Source: Typha latifolia
Taxonomy: Eukaryota; Streptophyta; Magnoliopsida; Poales; Typhaceae
DNA: 64,000 bases
Assembly: GCA_019914945.1 (NCBI GenBank)
Contig: CM034111.1
Span: 7,688,001 to 7,752,000, forward strand
Direction: 5' to 3'
Of the stretch, positions 25,319 to 36,407 are shown in pieces. Every line of letters starts with the position of its first letter. Within the stretch, counting starts at the first letter, position 1. Both the position numbers and the translations under genes were made by a program. The notes under the pieces are model-generated. The model worked only from the letters and a program-made list of their open reading frames with translations. It had not been told where the DNA came from and searched no databases.

Positions 25319-26756
25319 AATCGCCTTAAGAAGAAGGGTAAAGCTATGAAAGTTACTTGGGATGACTCAGATGAATTTGATGATGATTATGGAAAAGACG
25401 AAAAAAACTTTGTAGCTTTTGCCTCTTCTCTACTTAATATTGATTCCATTATTGATACTGATAGTACAGATGATCAGGATATGTTACCAGCTGAAGAAGA
25501 TAAATCTGAAATTCAAAAGGCATATCATGACCTGTACCTCGAGTCGTTTAAACTCAAAAAAGCAATCTTAGACTACATCAACGACTCAAGGTAATTGAAC
25601 CAGAAAGAATTCAATTTGAGGAGAAGTACAAATTGGAGCTTGAACGTGTCAAAGACCTTTCTGAACAACTTGACAATGCGAAAAATAAAATGAAGGCTGA
25701 TGAAATTGAACTAGAGCGATTGAATAAGGAAGTGAAGAACAAACTTGATGAGATTCTAAAAGCTCAGATCTCTGGAAAAGACAAGTATGGTGTTGGATAC
25801 ACTAGTAATTCAAATAATAACAAAACTGTCTTTGTTTCTGGAGATATACAAAAGGAAGAATACCTGAAGCCATCAACCGCATTTAAAAAGCAATCCTGGA
25901 TGAATGCTTCTAAACTGAAGTTGAATCTACAAACTAGTGAAACTTTGACGGTACCAAAGGTAAACTCTAATCACACTCCTCGACAAAAGGTGAGTAGAAA
26001 AAGGTTTGTTCCGACATGCTTTCATTGCGGCATTCTAGGTCATATTCGACCTCATTGCAAACTTTTGCAAAAACCTAGAAGTGCTTTTATTTATGGGATG
26101 AAAACAAAGGCCATATGGGTCAAGAAAAGTGATTTGAAATGTTATGTTGTATATACTGCCTTGAAAGCTTTAAATTCTAACTTGTGGTATTTAGACAGTG
26201 GCTGTTCAAGACATATGTCAGGCGACAAATTCTTATTTTCTAATTTCGAAAAACATGAAGGGGGAGTTGTGACATACAAAGATAGTAATTCATCTAAGGT
26301 AATAGGTAAAGGAAAGGTAACTATTCCAGGTGTTCCTATTCTTGAAAATGTTCTTTATGTTAAGGACTTGAAAGCAAATCTTCTGAGCATCAGTCAATTT
26401 TGTGATGAAGATTATGAGATAAAATTCTCCAAAAATGATTGTACTATTCTAGATCATGGTGGTAATGTTATATGTTATGGATCTAGAACATCTGATAATT
26501 GCTATGTTGTTGGAAATTCACATAAACTAAAATATAATAGTGCCTCTTTTGACATTGCAGATCTTTGGCATCAACGTTTTGGACATATGAATCACAAGGC
26601 ATTATTTACTCTGTCCAAACAAGAAGTGGTAAAAGGAATATCTAAGATGAAAGAAATGTCAAAAAGGATTTGCGGTTCGTGTCAAATTGGAAAACAAACT
26701 AGGATTTCACACAAGAAGGTAAATGCAGCTACCACCGACTGTGTGCTCTAATTAGT
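25319..26756 (+). pseudogene. Sirevirus gag tail, protease and GAG-pre-integrase
   Basis: An acidic region (DDSDEFDDD, 25350-25530) and a coiled-coil-like K/E-rich segment with a stop at 25592 lead to a second zinc finger CFHCGILGHIRPHC (about 26020), the aspartic protease active site LWYLDSGCSRHMSG (about 26183) and the GAG-pre-integrase domain (LWHQRFGHMNHKAL, then CGSCQIGKQ, about 26562-26700). It ends at a stop (26749) just before the integrase core. A near-identical copy of 25305-25520 lies at 42025-42242. Confidence 0.92.
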
Positions 26757-28600
26757 TCATATGGACTTGATGGGTCCAACAAAAACGGAAAGTCTTGGAG
26801 GTAAACGCTATATTTTCTTAATGGTCGATGATTACTCCAGATATACCTGGGTTGCCTTTCTACGTGAGAAGTCTGAAACCTTTGAAGTTTTTAAATCACT
26901 ATGCTTAGGATATTCGAATAATAGCAGAGTCTACAGAGTATTTAATCTTAACACTTCTACTGTGATGGAATCTGTTAATGTAATGATAAATGAATCCACG
27001 ACTGATTTAACTGAAGCTACTCCTATTTCTGTTTCTGCAGATACATATGATGAAGAAATAGGAAAGGAGCTTGATCTGGAAATTGAGAATCAGGACGAGG
27101 AGAAAGTTGAAATGAACAAAGATGACCGCAACGTCTCTAACTATCTCGCTAGAGTGAAATCGGATCATCCACTTGTCACAAGTGATCGGAGACTAAATGA
27201 ACCAATTAAGACAAGACAACAAATCCAAAGTGAGGTATCATTTACTTGTTATACATCTTCTTTTGAACCTAAAAATGTGAAAGAAGCATTGTTAGACGAT
27301 TCTTGGGTTAATGCTATGCATGAGGAATTAGAGAAATTTTCTAGGAATGATGTTTGGTATTTAGTTCCTAGACCTAAGAATGTGAACGTCGTTGGAACAA
27401 AATGGATTTACAAGAATAAAAGTGATGAACATGGCAATATAGTTCGAAATAAAGCTCGACTCGTAGCACAGGGATATACTCAGGTTGAGGGTATAGATTT
27501 TGATGAGACATTTGCTCCTGTTGCTAGTTTAGAATCTATTCGTATATTGCTTGGTATTGCTTGTCACTTAAAATTTAAATTGTTTCAAATAGATGTTAAA
27601 AGTGCTTTCTTGAATGGTACCCTGAATGAAGACATTATTCATTAGACGGTCGAACAGAAGTTTAGTTTTGGCACAAATATATGTGGATGATATTGTCTTC
27701 GGGGCAACGAGTCAATTGTTAGCTAAGGAGTTTGCTGATCTCATGCATAGTTATTTTGAGATGAGCATGATGGGTGAGTTGAAATTCTTTTTGGGACTTC
27801 AAATTACTCAATTGGAAAGAGAGATATTTATCGCTCAAACCAAGTATGCTAAGAATCTAGTGACTAAATTTGGTTTAGAAAATGCAAAACATGCTAGAAC
27901 TCCTATGAGTACAACTACCAAACTAGGTAAGGATATTTCAGGACAAAGTGTTGATCAAACACTGTATAGGAGCATGATTGGTAGTCTTTTGTACTTAACG
28001 CTAGTAGACCCGACATTGCATTTAGCGTCGGTGTGTGTGCTAGGTTTCGATCGAACCTAAGGAGACACATTTGTATGCTTTGAAACGTATCATAAAATAT
28101 GTCGGTGGCACGGTTGACTTAGGTATCTGGTTTACTTATGACTCGGGAGCTATCATATCTGGATACACAGATTCTGATTAGGCATGTTCATGTGATGATA
28201 GAAAGAGTACCTCTGGTGGATGTTTTTATATTGGAAACAATCTGGTTGCTTGGCACAGTAAGAAACAAAACTCAATATCTTTATCTATTGCGGAGGCCGA
28301 GTACATTGCAGTGGGTAGTTGTTGTTCTCAGTTACTATGGATGAAACAGATGGTCAAAGATTACGGTATTGAACAAGATACTATGGTGTTTTATTGTGAC
28401 AACATGAGTGCTATTAATATATCGAAGAATCCTGTTCAACACTCGCGTACTAAATATATTGATATCCGACATCATTTTATACGCGAGTTAGTTGAAGACA
28501 AAATAATAGCACTAGAACATGTTGAGACATAGAAACAGTTGGGTGATCTATTTACAAACCTTTGGATTTACAGAGATTTGAGTATCTTCGTACTTCTTTA
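26757..28600 (+). pseudogene. Sirevirus integrase-RT-RNase H, internally deleted
   Basis: The integrase core starts (HMDLMGPT, VDDYSRYTWV) but stops at about 26905; the rest of the DDE core is gone and sequence resumes in the integrase-RT linker. RT is recognisable (WVNAMHEELEKF, TKWIYKNK, NKARLVAQGY, FAPVASLESIR, FQIDVKSAFLNG) to 27640, then about 70 residues are missing before QIYVDDIVFGAT, the catalytic YVDD box, in another frame. RNase H follows (STSGGCFYIGNNLVAWHSKK, SIAEAEYIA, HSRTKYIDIRHH) with stops. Large deletions and stops show it cannot support its own transposition. Confidence 0.93.
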
Positions 28601-30144
28601 GGCATTTGTGATTTGGATTGATTTTCTTTTTATTTTGGTTTACGTGTTTTGGTTTGCATGTTTCATTTTTTACTATTTTATTTTCGTTTTTTTAGGTTTT
28701 CTTTACTCTAAAATTTTCTTTTGTTTTTAGTTTCAAATTTGTCGAGAGTGTTTGTCATAAAAAAAAATAAAAAAATTTGATGCACTCCTAGATTCAATAA
28801 TATACTCTTGACATATAAATATGATTTTTCTCTTGATTATGAGTTATTATAGTCAATTTTGTCATCTTGTAGTATATTGTATTATTTCTAAGTTATTCAC
28901 TATCTCGACTTTTATGATAATTATATTGAAATTAATGCACTCATAACGTGTGTATATTCTTGAGTGAGCATGACATCATGAAATTCTTTTTAAATAGCTC
29001 ATTATTGACCTTGATTTGCACAGTTTGACCTCATGCTTAGTCATCACAAATGTGTTCATAAAAGATCAATGAAAAGGGCTACAATGAGTTTGTGTGAAAA
29101 CCATCTTATTTAGAGTCTAGTTTGACTCAGTACTTTACTTGCAAATTAAATAAATTTTTTTGCTACTTGTGTATATATTCTCCCACATTGTTTGATTTGT
29201 ACTATAAGAAAAGGGCTACCTACTCATGTGTGAAAGTCATCATTACACCTATACAGGAAAAATTCTGTTTCGGTTATGGCGAATAAGTCGAAAAGTGCAA
29301 ATTTAAATACTAAGTCGGTTTGACTATTGTGCTGTATCATTGTTTAAATAGGAAAGTTTATTTAAGAAGAATGTTTCATATTATCTATGCTCACCTTGCA
29401 TATGTATATTGTTATGATCAACAAAGATTAATTTAATTTTGAGTGATGCATTAGAATTGATTATAATATACTCTTGATGATTTGATTGATCTGTATATGA
29501 CTTATTTCATTTGATTGTCATATTCTATGTCTTGAATCTATTTTGAATTTTCTAGAAGTGCATCTCCAAAAAGATTTTTGATTTGTTTTAGTTTTAATTT
29601 AAAAAAAAAGGGGGCGTTCGAACGCAGATTTTTGAGTTCGAACGCGGTGACTGGCGCGTTCGAACGCACTCGAGGATTCTTTAAATATTGCGTCTGAACC
29701 CAAGGTTTTTCATCTTCCATCTTCCAAACCCTAGAAACCCATCATTTCCTCCCTCTCAAATCTTCAAGATCTTGATATTTTTCATCAAATTTCTCACTAC
29801 AAACCCTTTTAGAGGGTAGTTCTCCTCCGGATCTTGCATCTTTCGGCCGAATTTCTGAGTTTTTCTTCACTTTTGCGAGGTATGATGATCCATCAATTTT
29901 CCTATTTTTTTATTCAATTAAGTCTTTTGATCTTAATTGATTTCGTGCGTTTTTAAGTTTTGATCACGTTAAAGTTACTATCTTGATGTTTCTTGTGTGA
30001 TTGAACGTGATATCTTAGTGTTTTCAAGTGGATGATGGATTTCATTTAGGGCCTTCATGGTTTCTTGATTTATTTTTGATTTCTTGTTTTTTTTTTGTTG
30101 TTTTGGGCATGTATTGAAACTTGCATCTTGTTTTTTCCTCAAGA
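28601..30144 (+). other. Sirevirus spacer between pol and the envelope-like region
   Basis: AT-rich non-coding sequence, as is usual downstream of pol in Sireviruses. It contains three GCGTTCGAACGC-like sites at 29614-29672, outside any LTR, and the T-rich leader of the envelope-like frame. The minus-strand open frame at 29538-29720 is not supported. Confidence 0.6.
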
Positions 30145-30757
30145 ATGCCTAGGAAAGCTGCAGTTTCCAAGAAACCTAGGCCGCCTTCGTAACCATCTTC
30201 GGCCCCAAAGTTTTCTACTTTAACTGCTGTAGGACAATACAAACATAATTTTGGCACCCGTCCTATTATTTGTGAATGACCCGTGGTCATTTCCGATTTT
30301 TCATCTTTGGGGATCGAACAGATATTTACTGAGCGAGGATGGTTATCGGTGTGTCGGATGAGCGGGACCGCTTATGTGGAAGTTGTTCGCAAATTCTTTT
30401 GTAATGCCACGTTTTAGAACGTTGTATTCGTTCTACTTGTTCGTGGGGTGTCTCGTATACTTGGACTCGATGTTATTCGCGCTGAACTTCGTCTTCCCCG
30501 ATGGTGAGTTCCGGTATCCCACGTCTGCTCCACTTCCCGATGTCGATGAATATGCCGGCACAAAGATGCGATCAAAGGGGAACGTTGGAAGGGAAACATG
30601 ATGCCGCATGCGAAATCGACACCGTGGCTCGCATGCTTCACCTATTTTGTTTGTCCAACGTTACTCCCAAGACTCGACATTCCAGTATCAGTCTGGATCG
30701 TGCATTCCTTCTTCATGCAATGTTATCTGGCGTCTCTGTTGATTTGGCTACGGTGAT
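30145..30757 (+). pseudogene. Sirevirus envelope-like region, copy 1 (5' part)
   Basis: An ATG at 30145 (MPRKAAVSKK) opens a frame with early stops. From 30388 it matches the two downstream copies closely (shared RKFFCNAT, AELRLPDGEF, TSAPLPDVDEYA), though small indels split it between frames. It is cut at about 30757 and joined to gypsy integrase sequence. In Sireviruses this position holds the envelope-like ORF; its function is unproven and this copy is non-functional. Confidence 0.8.
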
Positions 30758-31281
30758 GAATCGCGGACTGGAGCAATACTTGCGATGCTTTGTGGCGGAA
30801 CGACCAAAGGATTGGGTCAAATTCCTTCCATGGGCTGAGTGGTCATAAAATACTGCTCATCACTCTAGCATCGGCATGGAACCAAAAGTTGAGTTACAAT
30901 TTTGAACAATAAGTTGGGTTACAAGTACTACGGTCCGTACCGAGTGCTACAACGAATCGGTCCAGTAGCTTACCGGTTGGACCTACCTGAAGGAACCAGG
31001 ATACATCCGGTCTTCCACGTATCAGCATTGAAGGCCCAGATCGGGCCTAACCATGTGGTGGGTTCGGCCTTACCCGAACTAATGGAGGAGGATGGCCCCA
31101 TTGAACCGGTCCGAGTATTAGGCGCGGGAGAAGACGCCATGGGATCGGATTAGAGACTGAAGTGCTAATTGAGTGGCTGGGCAAATCTACAGACGAGTCT
31201 ACCTGAGAGCTAGAGTCAGATATCATGGATCGCTTTCCAAACTTCAAACCTTGAGGACAAGGTTGTAGAAGCGTGGTGGAT
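30758..31281 (+). pseudogene. Gypsy integrase C-terminus and chromodomain-like tail
   Basis: Starts in the integrase core (LEQYLRCF, WVKFLPWAEWS) with a stop at about 30846 and a deletion, then the C-terminal domain (GPYRVLQRIGPVAYRLDLP, HPVFHVSALK) and a chromodomain-like end (IEWLGKSTDES), finishing with a purine-rich stretch before the LTR at 31282. The order matches a chromovirus 3' end. It lies within the Sirevirus, between envelope-like copies 1 and 2. Confidence 0.85.
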
Positions 31282-32197
31282 TGATACGATTTAGACTTCA
31301 CCGACGTTGTCTCGAGCATGGATTCACTTTAGGAGTGTTTTTATTTCATGTTTTAGTGTTTAATTTCCATTAAAATAAGTTTTCTATAAGTCGCGTTCGA
31401 ACGCGGTTTCTGAACGGGATTGTGAACGTGGTGAAGAGAATGTACTGTGCGTTCGAACGCACTGTGAACGCATGCATCGCGTTCGCAAATACCGACAGGC
31501 GCGTTCGATCGCGCGTTCGAATGCCTGTATCGCGTTTGCAAATCCAGAAGAGCGAACTCGGTGCGTTCGAACGCGGTCGGGCAAGTTCGAACGCGGTCGA
31601 CGAAAATTGTGTTTTTAGGGTTAATTTGAGGTGTTGGTTAGCCTATAAAAGGATGTGGTAGGCAACCAAATTGAATATGGATTATTGAGATTGAGTTTTG
31701 CCTTGCCTCCTTCGTCTTCTTCGCTCCCGTTCTATCAATCCCCAGCGACGCCGCTTCTAACCTCCCTCGTCCGGCTAATCACCCTAGTCCCTTAGGAGTG
31801 GCTCTCTCCTCCCCCTTCTTCCAATCTATCCAACACTTGCCCTAACCTTTCCATCATCCATAACCCTTCCACCACCACTTTTCCACCGGTGCCACCCCAT
31901 TAACGCCGGTCCTCCACCAACCACCATTACCTAGGATCTCGTGCCTCCATCCACGGATCCAAAACAGAGCATCCTGACATTCGTCCACTAAACGGACGAT
32001 ATCTCGAGATCCCCAAATCCGATTTGCCTGAAACTTGATTTGTTAAAAATCTCTTTTCGAGGGCTACAATATATCAAAATTTCACATCGATCCAACGGCG
32101 GCAGATTTCGGGATCTTATTTCACAGTTCCGTGCAAGATCAGTCCAGATCTGTGAATCGAAAGAGATCGATCCATAGCCAGAGGCGTGATTGTATCA
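31282..32197 (+). mobile_element. Gypsy family A LTR inside the Sirevirus
   Basis: 916 bp, beginning TGATACGAT and ending GATTGTATCA, homologous to the solo LTR at 5140-6047. The palindrome cluster is at 31391-31600. On its left is integrase 3' sequence and a purine-rich stretch (so it looks like a 3' LTR); on its right is a primer binding site TGGTATCAGAGC at 32201-32212 (so it also looks like a 5' LTR). A second partial copy of the LTR end, TCCATAGCCAGAGGCGTGAT plus CGTATCA, follows at 32213-32239. Confidence 0.9.
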
Positions 32198-32239
32198 AGC
32201 TGGTATCAGAGCTCCATAGCCAGAGGCGTGATCGTATCA

Positions 32240-33040
32240 GACTGACTTGACAATGCTTTGCTCATATATGCCACGGGTCTGCCCTCTTGCATCAAAACTG
32301 CTCCAATGCACTCACCCGAAGCGTCACACTCCACCACAAAGGGCTTGCGGAAATCTAGTAGTGCTAGAACCGGAGCTGTAGACATAGCTGTCTTCAAGGC
32401 TTTGAAGGCCTCCGTCGCTTTGCCCGTCCATTGAAACCCACCTTTTCTGAGTAAGGAGGTCAGCGGGGCAGCAATTTTGCTATAGTTGGCAACAAATCAC
32501 CGGTAGTACCCTGTCAATCCAAGGAATCCCCTCAATTCCCTCTTATTAGTAGGAATCGGCCAATCCACCATATTCTTGATCTTGCTTGGGTCGGCTTCCA
32601 CTCCTTTTACAGAGATTATATGCCCCAAGTACTCCACTCTTGACTCTCCCCAAAGACACTTGCTCATCTTAACTTTTAGCTGGTTTTGTCGCAAGATATT
32701 TAATACCTCCCGCACGTGCCGCAAGTGCTCACTCCAATTCCTGCTGTATACTAGAATATCGTCAAAGAAGATGAGCACGTACCGATGCAAGAGTGGGCAG
32801 AAGAGGTCATTCATCAGCCCTTGGAAGGTGGCCGGTGCATTGGTGAGCCCAAACGGCATGACTCGGAACTCATAGTGGCCATCGTGAGTTCGGAACGCCG
32901 TTTTGTGTACATCTTCAGGGTCGACTCAGATTTGATGGTATCCCGCTCGTAAGTCAAGTTTACTTAAGTAGGCCGACCCCTGTGAGCTCATCTAGCAACT
33001 CCTCGATCACCGGTATTGGATACCGGTCCTTGACAGTAAT
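32240..33040 (-). pseudogene. Gypsy reverse transcriptase-RNase H fragment, antisense
   Basis: On the minus strand from 33040: [13 protein letters not shown], a frame-shifted palm, [18 protein letters not shown], an intact catalytic box [10 protein letters not shown] (about 32750), [18 protein letters not shown], then after a stop the RNase H start FVVECDASGE (about 32330) and VAYMSKALSSQ. It is cut at both ends: at 33040 it joins the Sirevirus envelope-like copy 2 across a CGC microhomology, at 32240 it joins a duplicated LTR end. It is the only RT copy in the window with an unaltered FFDDIL box in one frame. Confidence 0.9.
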
Positions 33041-34245
33041 CGCGAATTCTTTTGTAATGCCACAGTTTTAGAACGCTTTATTCGTTCTACTGTTCGTGGG
33101 GTGTCTGTATACTTGGACTCTGATGTTATTCGCGCTGAACTTCGTCTTCCCGATGGTGAGTTCCGGTATCCCACGTCTGCTCCACTTCCCGATGTCGATG
33201 AATATGCGGCACGCATGCGATCAAAGGGAACGTTGGAAGGGAAACATGATGCCGCATGCGAAATCGACACCGGTGGCTCGCATGCTTCACCCGTTTTGTT
33301 TGTCCAACGTTACTCCCAAGACTCGACATTCCAAGATTTTCTGGATCGTGCATTCCTTCTTCATGCAATGTTATCTGGAGTCTTTGTTGATTTGGCTGCA
33401 GTGATTTATGATTCGATTCTCATAGCTGCACAGAAAGAAGCACCTCGTGAAGGGTTACTGCTTGACATATTTATTACGAATTTGTGCATTCAGAGTGCGG
33501 TGCATGTGGATGCTTCGGAACCTTCCATTACTTCGCACAAATCGTTGGATCGGATTACTCTTAAGCGGAGTCAAGCTCACGACTAGTCGTCTCCTCTCAA
33601 GCCGTCCTCTTCCGCCGCTGGTCGCTCATCGCATCTTGACAGTTCTGATGATAGCTCTAACGGTGACACATCTCACTCTGAGGGGGAGTTACCAAAGTAC
33701 TCTACTCGTTTCGATCAGCTTAGTACTCAAGTGCGGGATCTTCATTCGGCAGTGACTGATTTACGAGCTGAGCAAGCTCGTTAGGGGACTGTACTTGACT
33801 CTGTGTTGACGATTCTTCAGCGTCAGTTTCCTCCGAGTTCCTAGTCTTTGGCATTTGTGGCAAAATGGGGGGAGAGTGTCTAGGTGCTTAAGTGTCTAGG
33901 TGTCTAGGTGTGTAGGGGGGAGAGAATGGTAATAGGGGGAGTTTATTAGAGTCTTTCTGTCTTTCTAATCTTGCTTATAACTTTGCTTGGAAAAATTGTG
34001 AACTTTGTCTGTTTAAGTATTTTTAAACTTATGCTCCATTGATAACTTGTGGTTGGACTATTTATTCATTTCTAGTTATTTTCACTTGATCTTGGATTGG
34101 TATATGTTTATTTGCAGGGATTGATGTGCAAAATATTCTAGTCTTGTTGATTGCTCATTTGAAGTCTTTGTAATAACTTGTAACCTAGGTGTTTTGTCAC
34201 AAATTGCCAAAGGGGAAGATTGTTAGGTTTTTATTTGTTGGCAAT
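33041..34245 (+). pseudogene. Sirevirus envelope-like region, copy 2, with LTR stub
   Basis: Repeat unit: envelope-like segment from CGCGAATTCTTTTGTAATGC, with a long partial open frame 33101-33586, a coiled-coil-like tail (SEGELPKYSTRF, QLSTQVRDL, in frame to a stop near 33782), non-coding sequence, a purine tract AAAGGGGAAGA at 34210, and then only the first 25 bp of the LTR (34221-34245). It joins copy 3 at that point. Copy 2 and copy 3 are highly similar. Confidence 0.88.
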
Positions 34246-35409
34246 CGCAAATTCTTTTGTAATGCCACAGTTTTAGAACGTTGTATTCGTTCTACTGTTC
34301 GTGGGGTGTCTGTATACTTGGACTCTGATGTTATTCGCGCTGAACTTCGTCTTCCTGATGGTGAGTTCCAGTATCCCACGTCTGCTCCACTTCCTGATGT
34401 CGATGAATATGCTGGCACAATACTGATCAAAGGGGAACGTTGGAAGGGAAACATGATGCCGCATGCGAAACTGACACCAGTGGCTCACATGCTTCACCTA
34501 TTTTGTTTGTCCAACGTTACTCCCAAGACTCGACATTCCAGTATCAGTCTGGATCGTGCATTCCTTCTTCATGTAATGTTATCTGGCGTCTCTGTTGATT
34601 TGGCTATGGTGATTTATGATTCGATTCTCAGAGCTGCATAGAAAGAAGCACCTCGTGAAGGGTTACCATTTGGCATCTTTATTACGAACTTGTGCATTTA
34701 AAGTGGGGTGCGTGTGGATGCTTCGGAACCTTCCATTACTTCGCACAAATCGTTGGATCGGATTACTCTTAAGCGGAGTCAAGCTCACGACTAGTCGTCT
34801 CCTCTCAAGCCGTCCTCTTCCGCCGCTGGTCGCTCATCGCATCTTGACAGTTCTGATGATAGCTCTAACGGTGACACATCTCACTCTGAGGGGGAGTTAC
34901 CAAAGTACTCTACTCGTTTTGATCAGCTTAGTACTCAAGTGCGGGATCTCTATTCGGCAGTGACTGATTTACGAGCTGAGCAAGCTCGTTAGGGGACTGT
35001 ACTTGACTCTGTGTTGATGATTCTTCAGCGTCAGTTTCCTCCGAGTTCCTAGTCTTTGGCATTTGTGGCAAAAAGGGGGAGAGTGTCTAGGTGTCTAAGT
35101 GTGTAGGGTGGAGCATGGTAATAGGGGGAGTTTATTAGAGTCTTTCTGTCTTTCTAATCTTGCTTATAACTTTGTTTGGAGAAATTGTGAACTTTGTTTG
35201 TTTAAATACTTTTGAACTTATGCTCCATTGATAACTTGTGGTTGGATTGTTTATTCATTTCAAGTTATTTTCACTTGATCTTGGATTGGTATATATTTAT
35301 TTGCAGGGATTGATGTGCAAAATATTCTAGTCTTGTTGATTGCTCATTTGAAGTCTGTGTAATAACTTGTAACCTAGGTGTTTTGTCACAAATTGCCAAA
35401 CGGGGAGAT
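34246..35409 (+). pseudogene. Sirevirus envelope-like region, copy 3, adjoining the 3' LTR
   Basis: Starts at the same point as copies 1 and 2 (CGCAAATTCTTTTG). The first frame is open from the LTR stub to a stop near 34640 (AELRLPDGEF present). The tail again encodes SEGELPKYSTRF and a QLSTQVRDL segment in another frame. It ends with a short purine-rich tract before the true 3' LTR at 35410. Confidence 0.88.
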
Positions 35410-36407
35410 TGTTAGGTTTTTATTTGTTGGCAATTGTGTACAAAATATTCTAAGTGTATTTTTTCATGTATATGAGCTTTACACAAGTCTAGAATATCTC
35501 TGGTTTGAAGAATTGCAAGATTATTGGAGAAAAGCCGTCGAGTTCACACCGCGTTCACACAGACAGAGAGCCGCGTTCACAAACGTGTTCAAATGTGGGT
35601 ACTGCGTTCACACAGACAAAGAACCGCGTTCACAAATGCGTTCGAACGCGGGTACTGCGTTCACACATACAGAGAGCCGCGTTCACAAACGCGTTCGAAC
35701 GCGGGTACTGCGTTCACACAGACCGAGAGCCGCGTTCACAAACGCGTTCGAACGCAACCTGAAGAATTCAAGTTGTCGTGTTCGAACGCACTCGGGCCCG
35801 TTCGAACGCACCTGAGTTCAAGTCATGCCGTTCGAACGCACCCGGGCCGCATTCGAACGCACCAACGAAGTTTGATAAAATTGGACTTTCGTGAGTACGG
35901 ATAAGACTTGGATTTGGCTCTATCTTGGAGATCATATATATGGATTGTGAAACCCTATCTCTAGGGTAGTTGAAGAATCATTATTGAAGGAGACTTCTTG
36001 AGGCTACATCGGTTCTTCAACTAACAAGGTTCCACTCATCTACAAAAGTTAATTTTTCGTCTTAAGGGCTATCTAGACGAAAGATCAATCTCGAGGGTTA
36101 CTGAGATTGGACTTCAATCACAAGAAGTAGTGAATCGTGGGTTCTAGCGATCAAGACTGAGAGGAACAAAGTCGTTTGGATTGACGGGTTGTTTTTAGAG
36201 TCAGTCTTGTAACTGCTACTATTCTAGTGATTGGTTTTGATCCGAGTTTGGATCCGTGGTTTTTTCCCATTTGCGTTTTTCCACGTTAAAATCTTGGTGT
36301 TCATCTGTGCTTTCGTTTTAAATATTTCTTCCAATTTTTACTTAAGCGAACGAGCGAGATCATTGTCTAGTGTTTAGATACATACGTGTGTCTAGGGGTG
36401 TTTTTCA
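35410..36407 (+). repeat. Sirevirus 3' LTR
   Basis: 998 bp, starting TGTTAGG and ending TTTTTCA, followed by CTGCG. The 53-bp array lies at about 35552-35755. The middle 400 bp is almost identical to the 5' LTR, while the last 120-150 bp has clearly more substitutions. Confidence 0.95.

Larger units (their letters stand above)
22462..36407 (+). mobile_element. Composite Ty1/copia Sirevirus-type retrotransposon, 13.9 kb
   Basis: Bounded by two LTRs (22462-23488 and 35410-36407), each starting TGTTAGG and ending TTTTTCA, flanked by a perfect CTGCG duplication (22457-22461 and 36408-36412). A primer binding site for initiator tRNA-Met follows the 5' LTR. The order gag, protease, integrase, RT, RNase H is that of copia, and an extra envelope-like region follows pol, which is the mark of SIRE/Maximus-type Sireviruses. 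It is defective: gag is duplicated, integrase and RT have internal deletions, and the 3' part is triplicated with gypsy sequence between the copies. Target site: an antisense Tekay-like LTR. Confidence 0.92.
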
